Position numbers and translations under genes: made by a program. A model generated the notes under the pieces. It saw only the letters and a list, made by a program, of their open reading frames with translations, did not search any database and was not told the DNA's origin. This document shows, one piece after another, positions 1-11,149 of a DNA stretch of 64,000 bases (the stretch's first letter is position 1; every line of letters starts with the position of its first letter). The stretch is from Eutrigla gurnardus. Its lineage: Eukaryota > Chordata > Actinopteri > Perciformes > Triglidae. The DNA is taken from assembly GCA_963514095.1 (NCBI GenBank), contig OY741280.1, forward strand, positions 24,227,017-24,291,016, written 5' to 3'.

Positions 1-98
1 GCGTTCGTGAACGTACACATGGCTACGATCAAATCAGAGGTTTACGCGGTGGCGTTCGTGAGTCGAAGTATGGATCCACTCACAGAAGTACTAACGTT

Positions 99-991
99 TC
101 ATGAACGAGACCCTGTTGTGTTTTTGGAGTTCCTTCTACCTCCGAGCCACACGATTCCTCGGTCACAGACCGTGCAGCTCCTCGCTCCCACAGGAGTCTT
201 CAGGTTTCCACCGTCACCAATGGTCTTCCCACAAGCTGAGCAGCCGGAAGGTTTCTCTCCAGTGTGGACTCGCATGTGTTTCTGTAAATGTCCCCGCTGG
301 GTAAAAGACTTCTCACAGATGGAGCAGCCGTACGGTTTCTCTCCAGTGTGGATCCTCACGTGTTTCTGTAAATCTCCACTCTGCGCAAAAGATTTCTCAC
401 AAACGGAGCAGCTGAAAAGTTTTTCTCCCGTGTGAGATCTCATGTGAACCTTCAGGTTTCCGTTTTCACTGAAGGCTTTGCCGCATGCTGAGCAGCTGAA
501 GGGTTTCTCTCCAGTGTGGGTCCTCATGTGTTTCTGTAAATGTCCCTTCTGTGTAAAAAACTTCTTACAAAGTGAGCAGCTGAAAGATTTCTCTGCTATT
601 CCAAATTCAGAGCTCAATATGTTTTCACCTGACTGACGTTCTCTGGTCTCTTTCCAAAAATTACTATCAACACTATCATCAGTATCAGGTTCTGGAAGTC
701 CATCTGGACTAGAGTCCCTGTGTGGTCCTGGTCCTCCACAGTCCTCTCCAGCAGCTTCTGGTTCCACGTGTCCAGTGTGTCTCTGATGAAGCTGTGAGGA
801 CTGAGGTTCCTCTTCATCATCTTCACTCTTCACAGGAGTGAATGGGAACTTGGTGACATCAGCCTCCTCCAGCCCTTCAAGCTGCTCTCCCTCCTGATTG
901 GTCCAGAGTTCCTCCTGTTCCTCTTTAATGTGGGGGTCCTCCTGGTCCAGATTGGGACCCTCTTCTTTAACTGTCAACAACTGCTGGACGT
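99..991 (-). CDS. G1 exon 2: acidic region plus C2H2 zinc fingers
   Basis: This is the terminal coding exon of a C2H2 zinc-finger protein, presumably a nuclear DNA-binding regulator. The acceptor reads TTTCCTGTAG and the exon opens in phase 1 with DVQQLLTVKEE. It joins the exon at 3781-4066 to give about 392 residues. About 135 acidic residues follow, with PHIKEEQEELW, KFPFTPVKSEDDEEEPQ and GEDCGGPGP, then four canonical fingers with TGEKPF-type linkers. The helices include QKGHLQKH, ENGNLKVH, QSGDLQKH and QRGHLQKH. The C-terminus is degenerate: a fifth finger keeps CSAC but has lost its histidines, and a relic of the family's terminal finger (CTVCDRGIVWL) follows without zinc ligands after the cysteines. 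The reading frame is otherwise open. The DNA target is unknown. Confidence 0.88.
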
Positions 992-1015
992 CTACAGGAA
1001 ACAAAGCAAAACTTA

Positions 1016-1125
1016 TTTTATATATATACATATACATATACACACACACTATATATATATACATATAAATATATATATACATATAAATATATACATATAC
1101 AGTACATATGTATATATATATACAT
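1016..1125. repeat. AT-rich TATACA microsatellite
   Basis: Alternating TA with ATACATAT variants immediately downstream of the G1 exon 2 acceptor. It was the landing site of the hAT element at 1126. Confidence 0.9.
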
Positions 1126-1897
1126 TAGGGCTGTAACGATACACGTATCGAAGCTGAAATCGCGACACTCAGATCCACGAACCTGTCTCGCGCCACAAGA
1201 AGGCAGAATCGCGACACAACTTCCGGTCCAGATCAGCACTGTGAGCTGTAAGTAACACCACATTAACACCGCAGCGGTCGTTCGCTAATTCTCCGCCGTT
1301 GTTCGTTCACACGGAGCGAAGCACCGCTGGAGTAAAGACGAACCGCTGTGTAATTCACAGAAAGCAGCGCAAAGAGACGTCCCGGTGCACGTCATGATGA
1401 TGACGTGTGTGCGTTTTCAAGGGGTTTCCCTGGAGTCTCCCTGTCACTCAAAACCCGACGGAGGCTAAAGTTCACTGAAGTCTCGGTCCGGAGGGCTTTT
1501 TTTCATCATAAACACTCGGTGAGTTAAAGTTATTTTTGCCGGTGACAGACGCTGTTTATCGGGCAGAAATGTGAGGAGGAGTCGGTAGGACGGGCGGGAG
1601 GAAGGACGCTTCTCCACGTACAGCTGCGGTATTTGTTTCCCCGTTGCCAAAGACAGTTACAGTTACTACGTTACCTTAGTTTGGTTCTGCAACGTTGCTT
1701 TGTGGGACATGTCTCTGTAGTAAGTTGAGTGAGGGACCTGTGCAGTTAACAGACCATCAGATAGACACGCCCTCCACGCCAAATCTGCATCTTACATAAA
1801 TCAAATGTTTAATTTAAAAAAATAAATAATATCGAAATTTGTATCGAACCGTGGGTCAAAAATCGAATCGTGAGTTTGGTGTATCGTTACAGCCCTA
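1126..1897. mobile_element. Non-autonomous hAT element (772 bp)
   Basis: The ends are 19-bp perfect inverted repeats, TAGGGCTGTAACGATACAC. The 8-bp target-site duplication atatacat lies at 1118-1125 and 1898-1905. An 8-bp TSD with this type of end is the hAT superfamily signature. No transposase coding is visible. The element sits in the G1 intron. Confidence 0.92.
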
Positions 1898-1952
1898 ATA
1901 TACATATATATATACACACATACATACATATGTATATATATATATACATATG

Positions 1953-1983
<31 letters not shown>

Positions 1984-2050
1984 TTGCATATGTATATACT
2001 GTATATATATACAGTATATACATATGTATATACATATATAATATATATAC

Positions 2051-2098
<48 letters not shown>

Positions 2099-2147
2099 GT
2101 ATACATATATATATATATATATATATGTATATTTGCATATGTATATA

Positions 2148-2185
<38 letters not shown>

Positions 2186-2225
2186 TATATACATATGTAT
2201 ATACTGTATATATACTGTATATATA

Positions 2226-2267
<42 letters not shown>
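1898..2267. repeat. TA/TACATA microsatellite
   Basis: Long (TA)n tract with interspersed catatgtatac and actgtatat variants. It continues at 3384-3407 on the other side of the next hAT insertion, so the two stretches were once one array. Apparent reading frames in it are repeat artefacts. Confidence 0.95.
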
Positions 2268-2269
<2 letters not shown>

Positions 2270-3383
2270 TGGGCGAGCGGTCATTATAAGCTATAAATGC
2301 AGTGCATGCCCAAGCCCTTCAATAAAAATAATTGAAAATATTAATCTGGCAGTGTGTTCAATTATACAATACCTTAGTTCTACTGTTTTGGTCTTAAATC
2401 CGTGCCTAATCGGTCCCGTTTTGCTTGCGAAAAGCTGGAAAGCTGACAGCTTGTTTCGCGCATGCGCACTGTGACACCGACTAGTACGTTACTGCTAAAA
2501 GCTGTTTACTGTAGATGAGCGTTTTGAATGGCAAAAAAGCTGTCAGTGAAGCAGCTTATCTGCCAATGCGCATGCGCAAAAATGACTTGTTTGAATTGTT
2601 CAGCGGGAAACTGTCAGTGGTTCATTCATTGTGTAGCCTGGTCAAAATGGCTGAAAATATTAATTATATTCAGGCTTTGCGTTGAGTGCCGTTTTCGCGG
2701 AGACCTTTTGAGGAAAAGAAAGCTATAATCTCAAGTGGACGGCCTACTCCTGAAGTAAATATCACAAAGACTGCAAAGAATTCCGTCCGTCACTTTCAAG
2801 CTAGCGCGTATGAGAAACATAAATGGCTAGCTAGCCGACCCCCCTCCCGTCAAACGATCCGGTCTGACAGCGACATATTGCCTGTTCATTCATGAAAACC
2901 ATCTCGAAACACTCTCAGTCAAACAAGGTGGGGAATGAGAAATCTGCGGCGCTACTAGCCTAGTTCGTTTTAAAAACACACCGGCAGCAGCGCCTACTGA
3001 TCTAAGACGTGTCACGTGAGTTACTGTAAATGCTGTGCGGAAAACCAGCTGTGGTCTGTGATTGAGGTGCAGACGGGTGAGTTTGGAGCTGACGAGAGGA
3101 TCGCGCTGACGACCGCTTCGTTACATTTTTCTCATTGAAAAACTATACAACTGGCATTTATGATGTTCTCCATAAAAAAATAAGTGAAATACTGTAATAA
3201 CAATTCGGTTTTAGTAATCAACCGCTTATAGTGATCAAATGTACTCTGGACCAACGTGATCACTACAAGCTGTTTCCACTAACCATATTATATTTTTTAT
3301 TCAAAAATATAATGCCCCCCCACGGGCGCGCATGGTATTGACACTTCAGCATGACCACAGTAAACGGTCACCGCTCGCCACTG
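2268..3383. mobile_element. Internally deleted hAT element with transposase relic
   Basis: The ends are CATGGGCGAGCGGTCA and, inverted, CAGTGGCGAGCGGTGAC. Both are flanked by atatatat (2260-2267 and 3384-3391), consistent with an 8-bp TSD but low-complexity. On the plus strand at about 2686-2895 a frame reads SRRPFEEKKAIISSGRPTPE and then RHFQASAYEKHKWLA. This resembles the N-terminal region of TTF-zinc-finger (ZMYM1-like) hAT transposases. It ends in a stop, so the copy is not autonomous. Confidence 0.72.
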
Positions 3384-3780
3384 ATATATATATATATATA
3401 TATATATAAACCTTGTGGAACGCCTTCAAGAAGAGTTGAAGCTGTTATAGCTGCAAAGGGTGGACTGACGTCATATTAAACCCTATGGATTAAGAATGGA
3501 GGTCACTTCAGTTCATATGCGGGTCAAGGCAGGTGAGCAGATCCTTTATTTATGTCCAGATGACGACAGGCTAACGCTGACTGTCTGTAGGTGAAAAGCG
3601 GAAGATGCGGTTGAATCAGCCGACGTTAAACGCGTTAGCATCGGGCGGATTTGGAGCTAACGTTAGCATATTGAACAGCATAGCTGCTAGCTGCCGTTAG
3701 CTACCGCTAGCCACCGCTAGCTAACGAGACCTAGCGTTAGCTCCCGCTAGCTCGTCTCCGGAAGTGTCCCAGGGACTGAC

Positions 3781-4066
3781 CTGCTCTGCTCAGCTTGACT
3801 TCTGGCTTCAGCACGGCATCGAGCAGCCTCCTCTGGCGGCAGATCTCCCGCTCTGACCGCTCAGCTCGGTCTTCGTACTCCGCCACGGTTTCCTCCAACA
3901 GACCGACAATCTCCTCCGCAGCCGCCGTTAGCCGCTCAGTGAGCAGCGCTCTCAGCGCCGGGATTTCAGCCGCTTCTTCTCCTTTCTGCAGCCGCAGCAG
4001 AACGTCTTCAGCGGCGACGCCGAGCCGCTCATGTACCGACACCCGCAGCAGCTGCACGGCGCACAT
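3781..4066 (-). CDS. G1 exon 1 (type A first exon)
   Basis: The start is ATG at 4066, opening MCAVQLLRVSVHERLG. An upstream in-frame ATG at 4234 is less likely because homologous first exons start at Met-Cys-x-Val-Gln. The exon encodes 95 residues predicted to be helical, with RALLTERLTAAAEEIVGLLEE, and ends LLDAVLKPEVKLSRA. The donor is GCAG|GTCAGT in phase 1, matching the phase-1 acceptor at 991. Compared with the G2 exon (64 residues) it is about 30 residues longer, because the RL-x-AAAE helix is present twice (HERLGVAAEDVLLRL and TERLTAAAEEIVGLL). A run of GCTAGC and GTTAGC motifs lies in the intron just downstream (3640-3760). Confidence 0.8.
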
Positions 4067-4284
4067 CCTCCTCCTTTCTGGGACAAAGAGAGCCAGCGGG
4101 GCCGCGGACACACACACGGAGTTCACGGAGTTCACGGAGCTCACGGAGTTCCGCGTCGACGACGCTTCGCTTCGCTTAGAGCGACGCGGCGGAAGCGAAC
4201 AGCGAACTCTGCTGGAGCGGAGGGCGAACAACAAGGAGTACCGCGATACTGTGATAGTAGTAATACTACAGGGTAGAAATACAG

Positions 4285-5410
4285 CAGTGTTTCCCCTAGA
4301 ATTTTTTTCAGGCCCGGTGGTACCCGCCGAAAAAACCCTAAACAGACGAGACGTGTGGGATGGTGTATTGGTGCAGTTGGATTAAGTCAGGTGGCACAGC
4401 AAGCAGTCTGCAATTCTGCAATTATTATATTTGCATTCAACATTTTTGTTCAACCAGAGTGTATTCAAGATCACAAGGAGAGAGTGACTTATTAAGGTGC
4501 TGGTTGATGGAAATGATCAGGGTCCAGAAAAATATGTCTGGAAAATGATGAGCATCACATTAATAGCTGCAGTTACTCTAAAACACTATAACGACATATG
4601 AGTGGATATATTGTCTTATTTTATCAAGTAAAATATAAGTTATAGGTTTACTCAACAGCCTAATAGTTCATAGAAATTCAGGTAGAAATAGGTTAACTCA
4701 GAGTTCCACAGCTTATCAAAAACAATCCTTATTTTATTAACATAGGCTGCCTAAGGGCGGGATCAGTAGCGTGCCTCGGCTCCAGCCCAAACGGGCTTTG
4801 GCCCGTTAGCCGGTTGTACATACGTCATCACGTTCTAATACTTCACACGCATGGTTTGATGTTGTTATTAAGGAGTGCCGTCTCTGCATTTATTTCTCGA
4901 CAACACTCGACCTGCATCAGCGAATGTGCGCACGAGCGGATCTGTGCGAACAGGCAGCGCGAGGAAAGCGGATTTTGGACGGAGACACACAGCGGCATTT
5001 TTCTTATAAATGCACCGGTCCGGTTCCGGCACCGGTCCGGTTCCGCTCACACCACGAGTCTGAAGAGTGCAACAGCTTGTCAAAATACAGTGTCAACTTT
5101 CCGTGTTTTCAAAGTAGAAAGCGACATCGTGGTGGTTTAACGAGGCAGAGCGGCATCAGAACAACATCAAGCGCGTAAAGTACACGAAGAAGAACATAGT
5201 GGGAGCGCGCGGCGTGGATTGTTGCGGCCGCGCGTCTTGCGGAGCAAGTCTACTGTGCTGCGCGGAGGCGCTCCTAATGTAAATGATTATTGATTTATGA
5301 ATGAATTGATAGGTGGCTTATTTTTGGTATATTGATTTTTTGTTTTTGGCCTGGCGGCCAAGGAGACCTGGCGGCCCCGCCAGGCCTGTACAATGGTAGG
5401 GGAAACACTG
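4285..5410. mobile_element. hAT-like element with CAGTGTTTCCCCTA ends
   Basis: Perfect 14-bp terminal inverted repeats CAGTGTTTCCCCTA. The clearest flanking repeat is only 5 bp (tacag, 4280-4284 and 5411-5415). A hAT copy should have 8 bp, so a 3-bp loss on the right side is inferred. Subterminal GGCCTGG-rich sequence is present at the right end. It interrupts the minisatellite that resumes at 5411. No coding sequence is recognised inside. Confidence 0.72.
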
Positions 5411-5750
5411 TACAGTGATACTGAAGTATGACTAGTAATACTACAGAGTAGAAATACAGTGATACTGAAGTACGAGTAGTGCTACTACAGGGTAGAAATA
5501 CAGTGATACTGAAGTACGAGTAGTGCTACTACAGGGTAGAAATACTGTGATACTGAAGTATACTGAAGTACGAGTAGTGATACTACAGGATAGAAATACT
5601 GTGATGTACGAGTAGTAATACTACAGGGTAGAAATACTGTGATACTGAAGTACGATTAGTACTATTACAAGGTATAAATACTGTGATACTGAAGTATGAG
5701 TAATAATACTAGTGTATAAGTACAAGTAGTAAAAGTTAATAGTTAAGTTG
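5411..5750. repeat. Minisatellite, about 44-bp unit
   Basis: Repeats of gatactgaagtacgagtag followed by a ctactacagggtagaaatac-type segment. A partial unit lies left of the hAT insertion at about 4240-4284. Confidence 0.88.
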
Positions 5751-6288
5751 ATGTTTACAACCAGATGTTTTTGGTAGCGCCCCCCCGGCCCATCCTGACA
5801 GTTCAGGTGGAGAGTGGTACTGCATTGACCGTTGACTTCAACATTAACAATACATTTCATTTACTTTATTTATGTTTCAGCTTATAAAGAAAATCCATAT
5901 TCATGTCAGAAGATGCTCCAAGCAGATAAACACACCTCAAGCTCAGGGAATCACAAACCACACTGTTGTTGTTCGTGGCATTCTGGCTGCTGTGTTTCCA
6001 TGCGAGCTGCATTAGGTGCATCAGAAAGCTCAGAATTCCTACTCTCCAATGATGTTCCTATGGTCCAGGAAATTCTAAATACAAGTCGCTCACATATTTA
6101 CAAGGGTTCAGCTGGAACAACTTCGTAGTTAAAACACATGATGGGTTCTGAAAGCTGAAAATGGTATACCATGCATATCTTCGACAAATAGACAATCAGA
6201 CAAACATCTTCTATCGTGATTTCCCATGACTACACCACAGGGGGCACCTGGAACCGGGATGGAACGCTGGCAGAATCTCCAGTCTCAG
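5751..6288. other. Intergenic, partly duplicated flank
   Basis: The stretch at about 5755-5830 (gcgccccccc ggcccatc, ttcaggtggagagtggtactg) is paralogous to 14200-14320. This suggests that upstream flanks were duplicated together with the G1 and G2 loci. No gene is recognised in the remainder. Confidence 0.5.
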
Positions 6289-6678
6289 TCAACATGCCGG
6301 GTCTGGTCCTCCATCGTCCTCTCCATCGGCCACATGGTTCTCCTCCATTTCATGATTCCCAAGTGAAGTGAGTTTCCTTGTAAGAGAATCCTTTACAAAC
6401 ATTTGTTTTTCTTTTAGGTTTTCTTCTTCTTCTGTAAAGCCCTCACAGGCAAATTTGTGATGCTGGACAGTTTTCTGCGCACTCATCTTTGAGGAGTTTC
6501 TTCCAACAAAAAAAAGAAAAAACGGAAGTGAAAAAAAGAGAAATTTACCAAAAAGTGGGCTGTTGCACCCAAAACTTCCATTCTGTGCAAAACATTCCTC
6601 ACAAGCCGAGCAGCCGAAGCTTGGATTCCCCTGTATTTGCTTCCATGTGTCTCCGCAGATCTTCCTGTCACAAAAAAC
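6289..6678 (-). pseudogene. Decayed 3' extension of G2
   Basis: Beyond the G2 stop the minus strand still shows family remains in shifted frames. There is a finger-like FVTG...LRRHME region at about 6590-6670. Near 6290-6350 lies a MEENHVADGEDDGGPDP stretch that matches the EADGEDCGGPEP linker seen between finger blocks in the paralogues. The original protein evidently had a further finger and a second acidic linker that are no longer translated. Confidence 0.55.
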
Positions 6679-7700
6679 TCAGACTGAGCAGCCAAACGGT
6701 TTCTCTCCTGTGTGGCTTCTCATGTGTGTCTGTAAACTTCCATTCTGCGTGAAAGATTTAGAGCAAACGGAGCAGCTGAATGGTTTCTCTCCTGTGTGCG
6801 TTACCGTGTGTCTCTTCAGATCGGCCCTGCTAACAAAACTTTTCTCACAAACTGCACAGCTGTAGGGTTTCTCTCCTGTGTGGCTTTTCATATGGCGTGT
6901 CATATGTATCTTCTGAATAAATCTTTTACCACACACAAAGCAGTTGAACGGTTTTTCTCCTGTGTGGATTTTCATGTGTTGTGTCAGTTGTACCTTTTGT
7001 GTAAATCTTTTCCCGCAGACTGAGCAGCTGAATGGTTTTTCTCCTGTGTGAGTTCTCATGTGTCTTTTTAGATCCGCCTTGGCCAAAAACCTTTTATCAC
7101 AAGCTGTGCAGCTAAAAGGTCGTTCTCCCGCGTGGATTCTCTTGTGTTGTGTCAGCTGTACCTTCTGTGTGAATCTTTTCCCGCAGACTGAGCAGCTGAA
7201 AAGTTTTTCTTCTATATGAGTCATCAAGTGGGTCTTCAGATGTGCCTTACGCAAAAATGTTTGATCACACACTGAGCAGCTACACCTGGAACTCCTGAGA
7301 GGAACGTTGTTTTTATTAGACTTTAAACCTGACTGAGACACTCTGGTCTCCTTCCAGTCATTACTGTCATCAGTGTCTGGTTCAGAAGAGTCTCCGGGTT
7401 CAGGGTCCCTGTCTGGTCCTGGTCCTCCACAGTCCTCTCCAGCAGCTTCTGGTTCCATATGTCCAGTGTGTCTCTGATGAAGCTGTGAGGACTGAGGTTC
7501 CTCTTCATCATCTTCACTCTTCATAGCAGTGAACGGGAACTTGGTGACATCATCCTCCTCCAGCCCTTTAAGCCGCTCTCCCTCCTGACTGGTCCAGAGT
7601 TCCTTCTGTTCCTCTTTAATGTGGGGGTCCTCCTGGTTTACCGGGTCCTCCTGGGCCAGACCGGGGCCCTCTTCTTTAACTGCCAATGGCTGCTGGACGT
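6679..7700 (-). CDS. G2 exon 2: acidic region plus seven C2H2 fingers
   Basis: Zinc-finger exon of a predicted nuclear DNA-binding protein. The acceptor is TGTCCTGCAG and the exon starts in phase 1, encoding DVQQPLAVKEEGPGLAQED. Joined to 13268-13460 it gives about 404 residues. The acidic region keeps HIKEEQKELW and KFPFTAMKSEDDEEEPQ; VKSE is altered to MKSE here. Seven complete fingers follow, including a repeated QKVQLTQH helix (fingers 2 and 4) and a repeated KADLKRH/RADLKRH type. Translation stops at TGA after FGCSV, inside the first CxxC knuckle of an eighth finger. The array is therefore truncated by mutation, and decayed family sequence continues downstream. The start of exon 2 is fixed by phase with exon 1. 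Confidence 0.87.
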
Positions 7701-7764
7701 CTGCAGGACAGAATCAAGCAGAGCCACATAACTGAGCAACACTCACGCTACGACATATGACGGC

Positions 7765-8228
7765 AGGTAGGGGTGGTAGGTAGGTAGGTAGGGGTGGTAG
7801 GAAGGGATGGTAGAGACGGTAGGTAGGGGTGGTAGGAAGGGGTGGTAGAGACGGTAGCTAGGGGTGGTAGAGACGGTAGGTAGGTAGGGGTGGTAGAGAC
7901 GGTAGGTAGGGGTGGTAGAGACGGTAGGTAGGGGTGGTAGGTAGGGGCGGTAGAGACGGTAGCTAGGGGTGGTAGAGACGGTAGGTAGGGGTGGTAGGTA
8001 GGGGCGGTAGAGACGGTTGGTAGGGGTGGTAGGTAGGGGCGGTAGAGACGGTAGGTAGGTAGGGGTGGTAGAGACGGTAGGTAGGTAGGGGTGGTAGAGA
8101 CGGTAGGTAGGGGTGGTAGAGACGGTAGGTAGGGGTGGTAGGTAGGGGCGGTAGAGACGGTAGCTAGGGGTGGTAGAGACGGTAGGTAGGGGTGGTAGGT
8201 AGGGGCGGTAGAGACGGTTGGTAGGGGT
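7765..8228. repeat. GGTAGGGGTGGTAG minisatellite, left part
   Basis: Purine-rich array of ggtaggtaggggtggtagag plus acggtag units in the G2 intron. It is split from its right half by the hAT element at 8229-8708. Long proline/threonine-rich frames on the minus strand are repeat artefacts. Confidence 0.95.
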
Positions 8229-8708
8229 TAGGGCTGTTCGATTAATCGATTTTAAATCGTAATCGCGATTATGTATTTAGAACGATGTTAAAAGGTGAAA
8301 CTCGTAAAATCGATTTTTCACACACCTCTACCTCCTTCATGGGTTACATTATTATTTAGCATGCAAAGACCCAGTTTAGTTTAATTAGAAAATGTCTTGT
8401 TTTATTTAATTGGAAATATAACTTACTGTATGTTTGCAAGTGCTGATTTGCTGATTTTTTTCTTTTATTTTTTTAAACTTTATTTATTTTACAAAAAGAG
8501 TTTTGCACTTTATTCATTCATTTTTTGTTTAATAAGAGCAAATTGCATTTAAAGCCCAATGGGGGAAATGTTCAATAAAAAAGCAACATATTTGAAATAA
8601 TTTCTTTGCCTTTTGTCATTTCACAAAATAATCGTAATCGTAATCGAAAATCGGATTTTGAGAGAACAAAATCGAGATTTTATTTTTAGGCAAAATCGAA
8701 CAGCCCTA
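8229..8708. mobile_element. Non-autonomous hAT element (480 bp)
   Basis: 15-bp inverted ends TAGGGCTGTTCGATT. The 8-bp repeats gtaggggt lie at 8221-8228 and 8709-8716. The TSD is also part of the surrounding minisatellite unit, so it is supportive rather than decisive. The interior is AT-rich with subterminal AATCGTAATCG repeats and no coding. Confidence 0.88.
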
Positions 8709-9583
8709 GTAGGGGTGGTAGGTAGGGGCGGTAGAGACGGTAGGTAGGTAGGGGTGGTAGAGACGGTAGGTAGGTAGGGGTGGTAGAGACGGTAGGTAGG
8801 GGTGGTAGGTAGGGGTGGTAGAGACGGTAGGTAGGGGTGGTAGGTAGGGGTGGTAGAGACGGTAGGTAGGGGTGGTAGAGACGGTAGGTAGGGGTGGTAG
8901 GTAGGGGTGGTAGGGACGGTAGGTAGGGGTGGTAGGTTGGTAGGTAGGGGTGGTAGGTTGGTAGGTAGGGGTGGTAGGGACGGTAGGTAGGGGTGGTAGG
9001 TAGGGGTGGTAGAGACGGTAGGTAGGGGTGGTAGGTAGGGGTGGTAGGGACGGTAGGTAGGGGTGGTAGGTTGGTAGGTAGGGGTGGTAGGTTGGTAGGT
9101 AGGGGTGGTAGGGACGGTAGGTAGGGGTGGTAGGTTGGTAGGTAGGGGTGGTAGGTTGGTAGGTAGAGGTGGTAGAGACAGTAGGTAGGGGTGGTAGGTT
9201 GGTAGGTAGGGGTGGTAGAGACAGTAGGTAGGGGTGGTAGGTAGGTAGGGGTGGTAGGTAGGGGTGGTAGGGACGGTAGGTAGGGGTGGTAGGTTGGTAG
9301 GTAGGGGTGGTAGAGACGGTAGGTAGGGGTGGTAGGTTGGTAGGTAGGGGTGGTAGAGACAGTAGGTAGGGGTGGTAGGTTGGTAGGTAGGGGTGGTAGA
9401 GACAGTAGGTAGGGGTGGTAGAGATGGTAGGTAGGGGTGGTAGGGACGGTAGGTAGGGGTGGTAGGGGTGGTAGAGACAGTAGGTAGGGGTGGTAGGTAG
9501 GTAGGGGTGATAGGTATGGGTGGTAGGGACGGTAGGTAGGGGTGGTAGGTTGGTAGGTAGGGGTGGTAGGTAGGTACGCAATA
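8709..9583. repeat. GGTAGGGGTGGTAG minisatellite, right part
   Basis: Continuation of the array at 7765-8228, with added ggtaggttggtaggtagggg variants. Confidence 0.95.
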
Positions 9584-10078
9584 AAAATATTTGTTTGTTG
9601 ACAAAATGTTACGTGATTCCAGTATGTTTTATTGCCATTTTAATTGTTTTAAGTGTATTTTGATTAACCTGGTCAGGATCATGGAGTAATGGTACATCCT
9701 TAAAACTGGATCTCACTTCTAACCACTAGATGGTGCTGTAGCGTTTCTACCTATCTTTCTCAACTCATCATACTGGTGTGACTGTATGCATCAAACGGTT
9801 AAATTATGCATCCACAAACTGCTTTAGAGGAGATTAAAAAATAGTGCGATATTATTTATATCGCCAGACTACTTATTTCACCACGTCCCAAAAATCAGGA
9901 TTACCTTCTAATTTACCTCCCACAGTGCTCATTTTTACTGAGTAGCACTTAAACGCATCATAACTTTTTTAACTACTTACATATATGTGTTGGTGTTTCA
10001 GAAACATTTTCAGTGTTAACAAAGAAACGTTTGCTCTCCGGTATTAATATTCATATCCGACGTTTGAATACGTCACAG
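9584..10078. other. Intronic unique sequence
   Basis: Intron 1 of G2. No coding, RNA or repeat feature is recognised. Confidence 0.5.
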
Positions 10079-11149
10079 CAGTGGCGGTAGCGACATTGCC
10101 TAGGCGCCATCTACATCAATACTTTGACATAAGAAATCATTTAAACTTAAGTAAAAGAAATGACAATTCTGATGTATTGCCCCTTTAGTTGTTACAAGTC
10201 ACGGTCACACCATGTTAGCGAGCACACATTGTGCGCATCAGTGGGCGCTGATGGAGCCACTGATCGGTCGGTCGGCTGGGTGTCCAGGGCTTACAGACTG
10301 TATGAAACGGCAAAAGCCATCCGGGGTGCACTTTCGTAAGCGCCGAAAAGAAGAGCAGGAGTAACGTGCGAAGGAGAAAGGTATGTCATTTTGATGAGAC
10401 ACTTTTTAAACTCACCGAGCATTCGTGATATAATCATGCTAGCTAGCTAGCAGCATAATGTCAACTTACTAGTAAGCTAACATTAAGTAGCAATGAAGGT
10501 GTGTGACGCCGCTTCTTTCGGCTCGGTTAGGTCCTTATTAACATGCAGTCCACTGCAAAGTTGTCATAATAAGACTGTCATAAGACTGTCATAAGACTGG
10601 TCCAGACTGCTGGCCCAGGTTGGCCTTGACTGGCTGGCTATTATTCAAGAAAAACACTGTACAAGTTGACACTAGCTACAGTATATAGCACTTTGCATCT
10701 CATTGTGTTTTGTGAAATTAAAAATGAAAAGTCTATTATTACTGTCCATATAGGAAAATTAGATACGATTCAGTTTTGGATTAGTTTTAACTTTACTGTC
10801 CAGTTCAAATACCGTGAAATACAGTTTTACATCTAACCAGAGTGCAAACTGGTAAAGTGCTGAGTGAGGCAGTGCCTCATATGCAGATGAGGATCTCAAC
10901 ATGTGGACTTTATAGACAGAGGTGCAAAAGATGAGCATATGTTATATACTGATGAACGGAGATAAGTATACTGATGGAATATCGTATCAAAAAAGTTGAG
11001 CATAATAATAATACATTATATATGCAGGTAGAGTTGTGTTTATACAGAGAGGTATGCACATAGAGCTGTGAGCATATGGGACTAAATGAATTTATATAAA
11101 ATGTATGTCAAAATTAAAATGCTTAGCAACTTTAAATAATAATATCACT

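Noticed and set aside
1801..2474. Tyr/Ile-rich frames of 100-170 codons on both strands
   Set aside because: They are translations of the TA/TACATA microsatellite and have no non-repeat coding part.
8621..9604. Pro/Thr/Tyr-rich frames of about 300 codons (-)
   Set aside because: Pure minisatellite translation that runs into a hAT element.
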